DNA of 64,000 nt, from the NCBI GenBank assembly GCA_963931865.1, contig OZ007513.1:4743168-4807167 (forward strand). Direction: 5' to 3'. This document shows, piece by piece, positions 45,381 to 57,960 of the stretch. The position numbers were made by a program, and so were the translations under genes. The stretch comes from Axinella damicornis (taxonomy: Eukaryota; Porifera; Demospongiae; Axinellida; Axinellidae). The stretch's first letter is position 1; the number at the start of each line of letters is the position of its first letter. The notes beneath the pieces are model-generated. The model was not told the DNA's origin, ran no database searches, and saw nothing but the letters and a program-made list of their open reading frames with translations.

Positions 45381-45850
45381 GTACCGTGCAGACATGCAAA
45401 AAGCTTTGTTTACACACTACTATTGAATGTTAAGTGGGAAACCTTGCCAGCAGCTGCTGTGGGCAGGGAAACATATAATTAAGGAAGTGATCCAAATGGT
45501 GCACCTACTTAAGTTTGCCACATCCAAATGGAGATTTGATTAACCAAATGGTGCTGCACCATCTGCTAAAGGCCTAGCGAGAACACTGTCTCTATATAAA
45601 CAGACAGGTGCAGCTCATGTACTATGTGGTCTGTGTAAGGCTTGCTCAGGCTTGCCCCAAGTGACCCAATTGAAGGTGTTACATTATATAACCTCGTTGT
45701 CAGGCTCCTCCCCAGCTTTTTGTCGCATACTGTCCAAAAAACGGGGAGAGAGCCTTGGAAGATCTCATCACATGCGTGATGACGTACTCTCTATGCATGG
45801 TTGTATGCGTGGTTTTGGTAATCGAGTTATTGCCCACGCATTTGTTAACC

Positions 45851-46564
45851 GGTTTTGTGCCACTTCGCCTACTCCCATTTCGCCTACTAATAATGAATTA
45901 GTGCCATTTCGCCTACTCAACTAAAAAAGTTTTTCCATGGTAGAATGGAAGTCTTATTGACAGGTATTGATGTTTTGGACAGTTTTGTGAGGTATTGATG
46001 TCCTTGACAGGTAATGATGTCCTACTACAGAAGTGAAGGGGTGCTTCTTCCACTTTGCCCAAGCTCTTAACCGCAAAATATCCAAACTTGGGCTACAGGT
46101 TGCCTATCGAGAAGATGCTACTTTCAGTCGGTTTGTACGCCAAACAGTGGCACTTGCTTTCGTGCCGCTTCGATTTGTTCGGCTAGCATGGCAACCAATC
46201 AAGATGTCTGTCCCAAACCTACCGAGGGTTGATGAGTTCATCTCATATTTTGAAGCAACATGGCTGGTGGGCAATTTCTCTCCCCGCTAATTATGGAATG
46301 TGTACGAGACAGATTCCGGCAGCCCCAGGACCAACAATCATGTTGAAGGTTGGCATAACATACTCAAGCGTGTGGCCAGAAAAGCACACCCAAATGTTTT
46401 TGAACTGGTTGAAATAATGAAGCAGGAGCAGGTGGACACAGAAGTCTCGATAGTCTCGATACAGAAGTATACTAAAATATCTGCAGATCAATAAAATACC
46501 TTTTTTAGTTGAGTAGGCGAAATGGGAGTAGGCGAAATTGGAGTAGGCGAAGTGGCACCAATCC
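45851..46564 (+). mobile_element. Mutator-like element with 9-bp target duplication
   Basis: The ends GGTTTTGTGCCACTTCGCC and (inverted) GGATTGGTGCCACTTCGCC are followed by repeated TTCGCCTAC motifs. TTGTTAACC flanks both ends (45842-45850 and 46565-46573). It encloses a piece of MULE-type transposase, matching the family expected from the 9-bp duplication. Confidence 0.85.
46030..46497 (+). pseudogene. MULE transposase C-terminal fragment
   Basis: GCFFHFAQALNRKISKLGLQ, ALAFVPLRFVRLAWQPIK, NLPRVDEFISYFEATWLVGNF and then TNNHVEGWHNILKRVARKAH follow in one frame, interrupted only by a TAA at 46288-46290. The pattern (FHF.Q...; W...Y....RTNNHVEGWH) is typical of MULE-domain proteins. The N-terminal catalytic part is missing, so the element depends on another source. 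Confidence 0.8.
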
Positions 46565-47339
46565 TTGTTAACCATTGCCATTCAAACGTGCTGGAGACTT
46601 GTTGACGGTCTCAGTACTGGATGCCGCTCAGCATGACAGCAAGGAGTCCTTGAAAGACCACAACAAACAACTTTGAGTCCTGATAGCGACTTCTACAATA
46701 TGAACATGGCTTAAAATTGACCAGCTAGCAAACCTGTTAGCTGGCTATGCCTAGCTGGCGTGGCCCGGCGGACGCCGAGGTACGCTAGGTACAGCATGTC
46801 CGCTTGGGTGTATAGATTCTACCCGTGACCTGTGTACTACATGTACTCGAGGGAAGCATGACTAGCTAGCCAAGGATACTTGATATATAGCTAGCAAGCG
46901 TGACTAGCTATAGCCCGAGCGTTCGCTCGTGATTTGTCCCTTGAATCCATCGTGTACCTCCCTATAACTACCGTGGTCATATTATAAAACTTGTTTTCAG
47001 TACTCACGGTAGTTCATTGTGGTCTTCCAAGGACTCCTCATCCAGCAAGATAGAAAACAACATGCATGGGCAATAATTTGATTACCAAAACCACACATAA
47101 AACCACACATAGCACGTCATCGTGCACGTGACGAGATCTTCCCGGCTCTCTCCCTGTTTTTGTACAGTATGCGACAAAAAGCTGGGGAAGAGCCTGGGAA
47201 CAAGGCTAACATTATAGGAGATAAAGGAAGCTAGACCCATACATAAATACACTCCAACATCAAAGCCCCCTCATTATCAATTCATTGTTATGTTTGTTAT
47301 GTGGTGTGGGATAGAGCCCTCCCATTTCGACCATCTTAA

Positions 47340-49110
47340 ACACACATGTAGGTTAAAGTCGTTCTAAATCTCTGAAGCAGAAAGTTGGTGCTACACTTAC
47401 CATGTCTGAATTTTTCATATAGGTGGCAGTCACCTTGACAGGGAGTCAGAAGGCAATGTACGGGAGTAGGCAATTGTTTACAACAAAGAGACAATGTCGT
47501 ACCAGAAGCGAATAACTGAAATTTGCAGGAAATATTATATACAAAACCATCGCTCACCAGATGAGTTGAGGAGAGCACCATGATCCAGCCATTAGCGTGG
47601 CGCAGCGGTGTCCCAAGATGTATGAACGGATCGGTTTGGCTGCCCATGCGAGAGCAAGAGTCTCTAACTCTGTGGTAGTGTAATTACGCTCATTGGGAGA
47701 AAGTGATCGTGATACAAACACAGCACGGTGAACGTTTCCTGCTGTGCCAACACTGCCCAAGGCCCTTCATGCTGGCATCGACCTGTCTCAAGAATGAGTG
47801 GGTGATTGAATTGATATGCTACAACAGGACCAGTCATCAGCGAATTATTCAAATCATCACATGCATCCTGACACTCTGAAGCCCAGCTGAGCACAGTATC
47901 CTTCTTCATGAGTGAATGAAGTGGTGAGGCAATAGATACGAACTGTAACACAATGCACCTGTAATATGATGCCAATCCCTAGGAACTGCCTGACGTGAAT
48001 GTCATCTGACGGAGAGAATAATTCTTCATCTTCTCTCTCTTAGAAGGATCTCACTTCTTGTCGCCACATGACGAAAGCAAAACACTTCTAAACCAGACAC
48101 TTCGTTGCCTCGTGTTCAATCGTCCTCGATGCAGTCTTAAGAATGCATGCCATGATTTTCTTCAAGTTGCTCCTAGAATTTGTGTGAGCACACTAGCATG
48201 TTGTTGATAGTCCAGATTAGGCCAGTGAGGACAATCTCCGCAAGCCTCTGGAATGTGGCAGGGACTTACACATGCCAAAAGGCATCATGGTGAATTTATG
48301 CAGACCCTGATTTGTGGCAAACACTGATTTGGCAGACAGCTCGACATGCAGACCAATCTGCCAATACCCTTCAGCAAGGTCTACATTTAAGTGAAAGAGG
48401 ACTTTGTACCTCCTAAAATGTCCAAGATGTCCATTTGGGGTAGTGAGTGTACATCTTTCCTGGTGAGAGTATTCAACCTCCTGTAATCAATACAGAATTG
48501 ATTACTCCCCAACCTGCGTGAATTTCCTGAAGGTATATATAGTGACTCCCAACTTCTCCATTTCTTCCGTCATAGTAAACAAATGGTACCCTTTTCGCTG
48601 ATTGCTTCACTGGTAGATTCGTCCCAGCGTCGACATAGCGCTGAACCACAGTGTGAGAATCTCTATGGTTAATTCATGACCAGCTCCTAATTCTGGCAAG
48701 TCAATAACACCACCTCCTGTCACGTTGCGGACAGGTCTTCTGGAGCTGGGATTGACTCCTCCTATGACTCACAAACATCTGATGAGTCACGGATCGATTC
48801 TTTCAAGCCCGTTACAGCTTCTCCTGATGACTCCTGGACAGCTCCACAGTTGTGGATAGAGATGGTGCTCATTTTTTCGTCTGGACACTGTTACGCATGA
48901 CTTCACAGTGGTATGTACCCAAGAAACCCTGCTCAATTGTTGAGAAGTAGCCAGATGTCGAACCAGTGTTTGTCAATGCAGTGACTGAGTGTTGAATTGC
49001 TATTGAATGTGTTTGAGTGGATTGAGCGAGTGATGAGAGACCATCGCATGAAGAAGTCCAATTCTTCTGGTTCTGGACACTTGACCACAACACCTTACCC
49101 TGCATGGTGA
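47340..49110 (-). pseudogene. Ty3/gypsy pol fragment, array copy 1 (RT to RNase H)
   Basis: On the minus strand, reading from high to low coordinates: RT (EGYWQIGLHVELSAKSVFAT then GLHKFTMMPFGM near 48290), the connection (IASPLHSLMKKDTVLSWASE) near 47900, and RNase H (NERNYTTTELETLALAWAAK near 47690). Several stops and frame changes break it. Only this copy extends into RNase H. Confidence 0.8.
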
Positions 49111-49148
49111 TTGAATTTTGCTATAACACGAAGTCCTGGGCATACCAC

Positions 49149-49210
49149 CAGTGTTCTCGCCAGAAATTGTGCTTTGCTTTGACCAGACCACAAGGGCCCA
49201 TATTAGATGC
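49149..49210 (+). repeat. hAT-type terminal sequence inside the array (copy 1)
   Basis: CAGTGTTCTCGCCAGAAATT matches the start of the hAT element at 34537. Related copies lie at 52046, 53898 and 56624. No partner right end was found. Confidence 0.65.
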
Positions 49211-49479
49211 CCACAGTGCATGCCCTTTGCCTACTGTAGTCACTCGGCATGGTGTTGTCTTCTTCTTTTCTTGCCTCCACTTGGGGAGAGTTGCCCAGGA
49301 TGTAAGGCCAGGTGCAGTTCAAGATTGAGATTGGGGTGGAGTATGGTGGCACAAAGCTGCTTGAGACCAGCAAGGAGCTCTGTACAGGATCTCTCAAAGA
49401 ACAACTCGTCACATGAAGTGGCTCAGCATCCTCCGTAGGAGCACCACAGAGTTTACAACTGGGATCATTGGGATGCTCC

Positions 49480-50090
49480 TACGACGGAATCTGGCAGAAT
49501 CTTTTTCCAGGCTATCACAGCCAACCAAGAGTTGGATTCAGGAATGAATTACGAGCTTGCTTAGTGTCACCAACAGTGATGGATCATAAGATAGGGGATG
49601 ACCAATCTCGAAACTGTCACATTCAGAAATATGGTAATCATCACATTCCTCTAGGAATGCCAAATATGACTTAATATTCAGTTTGTTTCCTGATTGACGA
49701 TTTCAGGAAGGTGGTTTAATTGGTTGAGACTGAAGATTTGGGGAGATGAAGACTGTCCAGAGTATTCAATAGGGACAAAGTCATGCCAGAAGTAGGGACA
49801 AGGTCGTGCCAGAAAACAAAGATTGGGGCACTGGGTCTAGCTAGGAGGACCTTCAGTACTAGCGAAACCTCTTCAAGATTAATAATAGAGTTGATAAAAA
49901 GCAACTTTCGCTGGTGGATAAGTAGTTCAATATTGCTGCTACCTACAAGAGCTGAAGAGCTTTATCGACCATGGAGTAGAATTGGAATGACGAAGACAAG
50001 CACATCTTCTCTCAAAAACCAGACACTTCATAACCTCATTTGCAATCCTGCTCGATGCAGTCTTAAGAACGCTTGCCAGAGATTTTCAAG
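49480..50090 (-). pseudogene. LINE ORF2 fragment, array copy 1
   Basis: FINSIINLEEVSLVLKVLLA and LSLLNTLDSLHLP on the minus strand are repeated in other copies of the array (52156-52494 and 54898-55284). The segment resembles the C-terminal part of LINE ORF2 proteins. Decayed. Confidence 0.55.
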
Positions 50091-50099
50091 GTGCTGCTA

Positions 50100-50985
50100 A
50101 GATTTGTGTGAGCACACTAGTATATCATCGATATATGCAAATCAGATTAGGACAATCTCCACAAGCCTCTGGAACGTGGCAGGGACTTACACATGCTAAA
50201 AGGTATCATGGTGAATTCATGCAGACCCTTATTTGTGGCAAACACTGATTTGGCAGACAACTTAGCGTGCAGACTGATCTGCCGATACCCGTCAGCAAGG
50301 TCTTAACTGGAGGAGAACTTGTACCTCTCAATATGTTCAAGATGTTGTCCATTTGTGGTAGTGAGTGCACATCTTTCCCGGTGAAAGTATTCAACCTCTT
50401 GTAATCAACACAGAATCACATCCTCCTCGAACTTCCTGAAGGTGTAATCACTACCAACTTCTCCATTTCTGCAATCAGCTCATGTGGATCCAATCCAATA
50501 AAAGTGGTTTCCCATTCTTCAAGCAGTCTCACGTTGAGCTGGGAGAAATCTCCTAATTCTGGCAAGTCAGTAACACCAACTCCTGTCAAGTTGCAGACAG
50601 CTTGTCCAGAGTATTCAGTAGTGGCAAGGTCGCACCAGAAAGAAAGATTGGGGCACTGGGTCTGGCTAGGAGGACCTCTAGAACCCTGTTCAAGAGTTCA
50701 AGTTTTGCTGGTGGATAAGTAGTTCAATATTGCTGCTACCTACAAGAGAAGTGAGAGGTGAGGGGCTTCATCGAAGAGGGAGACCTTGGATAGTATGTAA
50801 AATTTTGCGGTAAGCATGTTCAGCTCCACCTTACTGTTGGTCCACAGTTCAGCTCCATGCATAGAGTAGAATTGGAATGCAAAACGTTGCCAAGGCAAGG
50901 CACTTCTCTCGAAGCCAGACACTTCATAACCTCGTGCAATCCTGCCTCAACGCTCAATCCTGCCTCGACCCAGTCGTGCCAGAAA
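50100..50985 (-). pseudogene. Gypsy RT fragment plus LINE fragment, array copy 2
   Basis: Gypsy RT pieces around 50150-50560 lie next to a LINE piece at 50590-50985 (AELWTNSKVELNML). The gypsy/LINE junction is at the same place as in later copies. Heavily decayed. Confidence 0.6.
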
Positions 50986-52040
50986 TTTTCATGGTGCTGC
51001 TAATATTTGTGTGAGCACGCTAGCACATCAACGATATAATTATGTAAAGCTGCTGTTCCAGATTAGGCCAGTGAGGACAATCTCCACAAGCCTCTGGAAT
51101 GTTGCAGGGACTTACACATGCCAAAAGGCATCTTGGTGAATTCATGCAGACCCCGATTTATGGAGAACACAGATTTGGCTGACAGCTCTACATGCAGACC
51201 AATCTGCCAATACCCATCAGCCAGGTCTTAATTGAAGGAGAACTTTGTACCTCCCAAAATGTCCAAGATGTCGTCCATAGTGCACATCTTTCCTTATTCA
51301 ACCTCCTGTAATCAATGCAGAATCGATTACTCCCATCCTCCTTGAACTTACTGAAGGTCTATTCATGCCCAACTTCTCCGTTTCTTCCACCGTGCCCGTT
51401 ATCTAAACAAATGGTACCCTTTTCCCTGATTGCTTCACTGATGGATTCGTACCAGTGTCTACATGGTGCTGAACCAAACTGAGGTCCAGTGCGAGCACAT
51501 CTGCAATCAGCTCAGATGTGGATCCAACGAAAGTTGTTTCCCATTCTTCAAACAGTCTTCCGTTGAGCTGGGGAAAATCTGTCTGGTTACTCCAAATTCT
51601 GACAAGCCTATAACACCACCTCCTGTCAAGTTGCGGACAGGTCTTCTCTTCTCGAGCTGGGATTGACTCCTCTCCTGATGAATCACGAATTGATTCTTTC
51701 AAGTCCATTACATGTACTCCTGATGACTCGTGGACAGCTCCACAATTGTGGATAGAGATGGTGCTCAGTGTTTCGTCTGGACACTGTTACACGTGAGTTC
51801 TACAGCCCCAGTGGTATATTCCTGCTCATTTGTTGATAAGTAGCCAGATGTCGAACCAGTGTATGTCAATGCAGTGACTGAGTGTTGAAATGTTATTGAA
51901 TGTGTTCGAGCGGATTGAGCAAGTGATGAGAGACCATCGCATGAAGAAGTCCAGTTCTTCTGGTTCTGGACACTTGACCACAGCACCTTACCCTGCCATG
52001 GTGATTGAATTTTGCCATCACACGGAGAAGTCCTGGGCAC
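50986..52040 (-). pseudogene. Gypsy protease-RT fragment, array copy 3
   Basis: It includes SELIADVLALDLSLVQHHVD and TGTNPSVKQSGKRVPFV, the segment just before the RT of gypsy pol, and an upstream part corresponding to 48869-49105. Many stops. Confidence 0.6.
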
Positions 52041-52149
52041 ACCACCAGTGTTCTCGCCTGAAATTGTTTAATCAAAGTACAAATTAAGGGCTGGCAGACG
52101 GAACACTTTACTTTGACCGGACCACAAAGAGCACATTAGATTACACGGA

Positions 52150-52785
52150 ATTTGTCTACACCATTTTCCAGGCCATCACATTCGGGATTCGGAAATGACT
52201 TGCACTAATTTGCTTAGTGTCACCAGCAGTGATGGACCAATGAGGTGGACGACGACCAATCTTGAGAATCGGCAATGTGGTATTCATCGCATTCCTCAAA
52301 TATTTCCTGATTGAAGATTTCAGGAAGGTGAAGGTTGGTTGAGATTGAAAATTCAGGAAATCAGGGAGATGAAGATTGTCCAGAGTATTCAGTAGGGACA
52401 AGGTCGCGCCAGAAAGAAGATTGGGTCTGGCTAGGAGGACCTTTAATACTAGCGAACCCTCTTCAAGATTAATCATAGAGTTGATAAAATTCAAGTTTTG
52501 CTGGTGGATAAGTACTAATATTGCTGCAACCTACAAGAGAAGTGAGAGGCGAGGGGCTTCATCGAAGAGGGAGACCTTGGATAGTATACAAAATTTGTGG
52601 TGCACTCGTTCAAACATGTTCAGCTCCACCTTGCTGTTGGTCCGCAGTTCAGCTCCATAGAGTAGAATTGGAATGCAAAACATGACGAAGACAAGGCGCT
52701 TTACTTCTTCTCTCGAAGCCAAACACTTTGTAGCCTCGTGTGCAATCCTATTTGATGCAGTCTTGCCAGAGAATTTCAAGGTGCT
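52150..52785 (-). pseudogene. LINE ORF2 C-terminal fragment, array copy 3
   Basis: FCIPILLYGAELRTNSKVEL (the YG.E.W-type segment after LINE RTs), then FINSMINLEEGSLVLKVLLA and GRRPPHWSITAGDTKQ. The best-preserved LINE piece of the array. The 52046-52150 hAT-type terminal sequence lies on its low-coordinate side. Confidence 0.65.
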
Positions 52786-52786
52786 G

Positions 52787-53880
52787 CTAAAATGTGTGTG
52801 AGCACGCTAGCACATCATCGATGTACACAAAGCAGCTGTTCCAGATCAGGCCACCAAGGACAATCTCCACAAGCCTCTTGAATGTGGCAGAGACTTGTAC
52901 ATGCCAAAAGGCACCATGGTGAATTTGTGCAGACCCCGATTTGTGATTTGGCAGACAACTCAGCATGCAGGCCAACCTGCCGATACCCATTTGCAAACTC
53001 GTAAGAGGAGGAGAACTTCGTACCTCCCAATAGTTCCGAGATGTTGTCCATTTGGGGTAGTGAGTGCGTACCTTTCCCGGTGAAAGTATTTGACCTCCTG
53101 TAATCAACACAGAATTGACTACTCCCATCCTCCTTGAATTTCCTGAAGGTCTAAAGACTCCCAACTTCTCCATTTCTTCCGCTGTGACCGTTATCTTTCG
53201 TGATAAACATTGGTACCCTTCTCGCTGATTGCTTACTGGTGGATTCTTCCCAGTGCCCACATGGTGCGGAACCAAGTTGAGATCAGTGTGAGCACGTCGG
53301 AATATTTTGCAATCAGCTCAGATGAAGATCCGATAAAAGCGGTTTCCAAACAGTCTTCCGTTGAGCTAGGGATAATCTGTCTGGTTGAGTCATGACCAGC
53401 TCCTAATTCTGGCAAGTCATAATAACACCACCTCCTGTCAAGTTGCGGACAGGTCCTCTTGAGCTGGGATCGGCTCCTCCTATGACTCACGAACGTTTCC
53501 TGATGAATCACCGATCGATTCCGTTACAGCTACTCCTGATGACCCGTGGACAACTCTGCAGTTGTGGATAGAGATGATGGGTTTTGTCTGGACACATGGC
53601 TACTCACAGACTTCATAGAACTACAATGGTGTATGTCAACAGCTATAATATCCTTCCCTGTTACACACTACTTCAACACAGACCTGTGTCAGTATGGTGA
53701 AACGTAATGGTTAAATACTCTTCTCAACCCATTGACTGAGTCTCAAAATGTTATTCAATGTATTCAAGCGGATGGAGCAAGTGGTTAGAGACCATCTCAC
53801 GAAGAAGCTGGTTCTGGATGCTTGAACACAACACCTACTGTAGTTACCCTGCATGGTGATTGAATTTTGTCATCACACAA
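52787..53880 (-). pseudogene. Gypsy RT fragment with YIDD motif, array copy 4
   Basis: EIVLGGLIWNSCFVYIDDVL (52799-52867) carries the RT catalytic YIDD box. Higher coordinates give the pre-RT segment (MEKLGVFRPSG) and a protease-region remnant. Frame changes throughout. Confidence 0.75.
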
Positions 53881-54073
53881 AGAACTGGACACACCGCCAG
53901 TGTTCTCGCCGGAAATTGTTTAATCAAAGTGCAAATTTGACGGAACACTCTGCTTTGGCCAGACCGCAAAGAGCACATTAGATTACACGGAATTTGGCTA
54001 CATCTTTTCCAGGCAATCACAATCGGGATTCGGAAATGACTTGCACTTAGTGTTACCAACAGTGATGGACCAA

Positions 54074-55043
54074 CAGAGCTGAAAATAACGTGCGGACAAC
54101 GGTCAATTTCCGCACAAGAAAGGGAAAGGGCCGGACAAATGGTTGCTTGACTGGCCACTTTGTCCGGACGTTTAGTGACAGTGCCTGCAATAGCTAGCAT
54201 GGTCTACGTTCAGCTTCTTTCTCCTACGTAGGATCCCTTGTGACTCAGAACGGTGGCGGTCAGTTCTTTAGCCGTTTCGTCGTGGTACAGTCGCGATCAC
54301 AGCCTCGTACCATCAGCCGCTAGCTATAGCCTCGTGAAGTATAGTAGTTGTGCGCATGCGTTAACGCACGTGGCCCTACAACAATCGCCGCGAGATCGAG
54401 ATCGAGAGTGCGCGCGAGAGCTAGCTAGCTAGCTACGTTAGCTACTTCTTGTTCTTGTCTTACCTTGGACCGGTGGAGTGCTTGGTTCGATCTGGACGGC
54501 CATGAAGCGACATCATCCTGAGCCACAGATCGATGATGGCCATTGATGGGCCTTCGAGCTGGCCTCGTTCCCACGCCACTTTCGGTAGCCGTACTGCAAG
54601 CGACGAAAAGTTGGGCGGGGCCTGGGAACGAGGCTACCTTCAAGAAAGAAGCGAAATGTAGCCCCACACAACGTTTATGAAATGGCAAGCCAAATTGGAC
54701 AGACTGTGAGGTAAGGAACGAGGGAGCAAAGAAAATTGAGCTAAGGTACAAGGTGTGCGTGAAATTCAAGTCTAAGATTGAAGGCAGCAAAGAACTGATC
54801 AGCATACTCGTGTTGTTGCTCCTCAAGTTTGGATTCTCCTGGCCTTGGTCCATCTTCGGTTGCTCCCATCGCTGAGCTTAACGTTTAGTGTACAGTATCA
54901 CCATGTGGAACTCATACATTCATCAATTATAGTGACTTCGAAAGAATTTTTTTTTGTCCAGCCAAAACAACTCAATGTCCGGGCAAAATTGAATATGTCT
55001 GGACATACTGACCAACCAATACTAAATTTTATTTTCAGCTCTG
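54074..55043. mobile_element. Element inserted in the array; empty sites present in sister copies
   Basis: CAGAGCTGAAAATAA at the left and TTATTTTCAGCTCTG at the right are inverted copies, flanked by GACCAA (54068-54073 and 55044-55049). Sister copies near 52232 and 56805 read ATGGACCAATGAG without the insertion. It contains a foldback MITE at 54561-54636 with CCTTC(G/A)AG flanks. Confidence 0.78.
54561..54636. mobile_element. Foldback MITE (GCCTCGTTCCCAGGC family)
   Basis: GGCCTCGTTCCCACGCC and GGGCCTGGGAACGAGGCTA face each other. Flanks CCTTCGAG and CCTTCAAG suggest an 8-bp target duplication with one change. Confidence 0.65.
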
Positions 55044-55049
55044 GACCAA

Positions 55050-56600
55050 TGAGCTGGAGGACGACCAATCTTGAAACTGCACTAATGGAAATATGGTATT
55101 CATCGCATTCCTCAAATATGTCAGTTTTTTCCTGATTGAAGATTTCAAGGAGGTGGTTTAGTCGGTTGAGACGGAAATCAAAGAGGTGAAGATTGTCCAG
55201 AGTGTTCAGTAGGGACAAGGTCACACCAGAAAGAAAGATTGGACACTTGGTCTGACTAGGAGGACCTTTACGAACCCTCTTCAAGATTAATCATAGAGTT
55301 CATAAAATTCAACTTTGGCTGGTGCATAAGTACTTCAATATTGCTGCTACCTACAAGAGAAGTGAGAGGTGAGAGGCTTCATCGAAGTGGGAGACCGTGT
55401 GTGTTCAGCTCCATAGAGTAGAATTGGAATGCAAAACATGACGAAGACAAGGCAATTCTTCTCTCAAAGCCAGACACTTCATGGCAATCTTGCTCGATGC
55501 AGTCTTGCCAGAGATTTTCAAGGTGCTGCTAAAATTTGTGTGAGCGCGCCAGCACATCATCGATGTACGCAAAGCAGCTGTTCCAGATCAGGCCACCAAG
55601 GACAATCTCCACAAGTCTCGTGAATGTGGCAGAGACTTACACATGCCAAAAGGCACCATGGTGAATTTGTGCCGACCCCGATTTGTGACAGACACTGATT
55701 TGGCAGACAACTCTGCATGCAGAACTTCGTACCTCCCAATATGTCCAAGATGTTGTCCATTTGGGATAGCGAGTGTATATATATATCTTTCCCGGTGAAA
55801 GTATTCGACCTCCTGTAATCAACACAGAATTGACTACTCCCATCCTCCTCGAATTTCTGCTGTGACCTTTATCTTACGTAATATACATTGGTACCCTTCT
55901 CGCTGATTGCTTACTGGTGGATTCTTCCCAGTGTCCACATGGTGCGGAACCAACTTGAGATTAGTGCGAGCACGTCAGAATATTTTGCAATCAGCTCAGA
56001 TGAGGACCCGATAAAAGCGGTTTCCCATTCTTCAAACAGTCTCCCGTTGAGCTGGGGAAAATCTCTCTGGTTGAGTCATGACCAGCTCCTAATTCTGGCA
56101 AGTCATAATAACACCACCTCCTGTCAAGTTGCGGACAGGTCCTCTCGAGCTGGGATTGGCTCCTCCTATGACTCACGAACGTTTCCTGATGAATCACCGA
56201 TCGATTCCATTACAGCTACTCCTGATGACCCGTGGACAACTCCGCAGTTGTGGATAGAGATGATGGGTTTTGTCTGGACACATGGCTATACTCACAGAAG
56301 TGCAGTGGTGTATGTCAACAGCTATGTATCCTTACACACTGCTTCAGCATAGACCTGTGTCCGTATGGTGAAACATAATGGTTAAACACCCTGCTCAGCG
56401 TGCTACGTTTGTTGAGAAGCTGCCAGATGTCCAGCGATTGTTTGTCAACCCACTGACTGAGTCTCAAAATGTTATTCGATGTGTTTGAATGGATGGAGCA
56501 AGTGGTGAAAGACCTGCACCACACGAAGAAGTCCAGTTCTTCTGGTTCTGGACGCTTGACCACAACACCTACCTACATGGTGATTGAATTTGCCACCTTA
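55050..56600 (-). pseudogene. LINE plus gypsy fragments, array copy 5
   Basis: LINE piece at about 55050-55535 (SLLNTLDNLHLFDF), then gypsy RT at 55540-56300 with the same order and junction as copy 4. It extends into the protease region at 56315-56563 (EPEELDFFVWCRSF). Confidence 0.65.
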
Positions 56601-56719
56601 CGAAAAAGTCCTGGACACACCACCAGTGTTCTTGCCGGAAATCAAAGTGCAAATTTGATGGAACACTTTGATTTGGCCAGACTGCAAAGAGCACATTAGA
56701 TTACACGGAATTTGGCTAC

Positions 56720-57960
56720 ATATTTTTCCAGGTCATCACAACCAGCCAGGAGTTGGATTCGGAAATGACTTGCACTAATTTGCTTAGTGTCACCAGCAGT
56801 GATGGACCAATGAGATGGAGGATGACCAATCTTGACGATGTCACATTCAGAAGAAGGTAATTTTACAGAAGATTCTGGGAGATGAAGCTTGTCCAGAGTA
56901 TTTAGTAGTGACTAGGTCGCGCCAGATGGAAAGATTGGGGGGCACTTGGGTCTGGCTAGTAGGACCTTTAGCGGTAGCCCTCTTCAAGGTTAATAATAGA
57001 GTTGATAAAATTCAATTATTGCTGGTGGATATATTGCTGCTACATGTACCTACCAGAGAAGTGAGAGCTGAAGAGAGGGAGACCATGGGTAGTACGTAAA
57101 ATGTGTGGTGCACTCGCTCACGCATGTTCAGCTCCATCGAGTAGAATTGGAATGCAAACATGGCGATGACAAGGCACTTCTCTCGAAGCCAGACACTTCA
57201 TAACCTCATGTATAATCCTGCTCGACGTAGTCGTGCCAGAGATTTTCATGGTGCTGCTAAAAATTTGTGTGAACATGCTAGCACATCATCGATATACGCA
57301 AAGCAGCAGTTCCGGGGTCAGCCCATCCTCCTTGAACTTCCAGATTAGGCCATGCACCAATGACAATCTCCACAAGCCTCTGGAATGTGGCAGAGGACGT
57401 ACGCATGCCAAAAGGCATCATGGTGAATTCGTGCTGACCCCGATTTGTGGCAAACACTGATTTGGCAGACAGCTCGACATGCAGACCAATCTGTCAATAC
57501 CCATCAGCAAGGTCTTAAATGGAGGAGAACTTTGTGCATCCTAATATGTCCAAGATGTTGTCCGTTTGAGTGCACATCGTTCCTGGTGAGAGTATTCAAC
57601 CTCCTGTAATCAACGCAGAATTGATCCCATTCTCCTTGAACTTCCTGAAGGTCTAATCACTCCCAACTTCTCCATTCCACGGTGACCATTATCTTCGTGA
57701 TAAACAAATTGTACCCTTCTCACTGATTGCTTCACTGGTGGATTCGTCCCAGTTTCCACATGGTGCGGAACCAAGTTGAGTGTGCAATCCACTCCTTTAG
57801 GCTGTTCTTCAAACAGTCTCCCGTTGAGCTGAGGAAAATCTCTCTGGTTTGGTCATGACGAGCTCCTAATTCTGACAAGTCACCACCTGTCAAGTTGCGG
57901 ACGGGTCCTCTCGAGCTGGGTTTGGCTCCCCCTATGACTCACGAACGTCTCCTGAAACGG
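56720..57960 (-). pseudogene. LINE plus gypsy fragments, array copy 6
   Basis: LINE-related DNA at 56720-57235 (the TTGTCCAGAGTATT... stretch is shared by all copies), then gypsy RT remnants at 57240-57960 including LNLVPHHVETGTNPPVKQS. Decayed. Confidence 0.6.

Larger units (their letters stand above)
34537..45588 (+). mobile_element. hAT DNA transposon (outer element of the nest)
   Basis: It starts CAGTGTTCTCGCC and ends GCGAGAACACTG. TCTCTATA flanks both ends (34529-34536 and 45589-45596), an exact 8-bp target duplication typical of hAT. Without the internal insertion and one copy of its duplication the element would be 2577 bp with one uninterrupted transposase frame. Subterminal sequence reads ATCCAAATGGTGCAC on the left with a related inverse on the right. 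Confidence 0.93.
45689..47208. mobile_element. Long-TIR foldback element with 8-bp target duplication
   Basis: Terminal inverted repeats of about 165 bp carry the GCCTCGTTCCCAGGC family end (TAACCTCGTTGTCAGGCTC left, inverse of TAGCCTTGTTCCCAGGCTC right) plus GCTTTTTGTCGCATACTGT. ACATTATA flanks both ends (45681-45688 and 47209-47216). It contains the 714-bp Mutator-like insertion. Confidence 0.85.
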
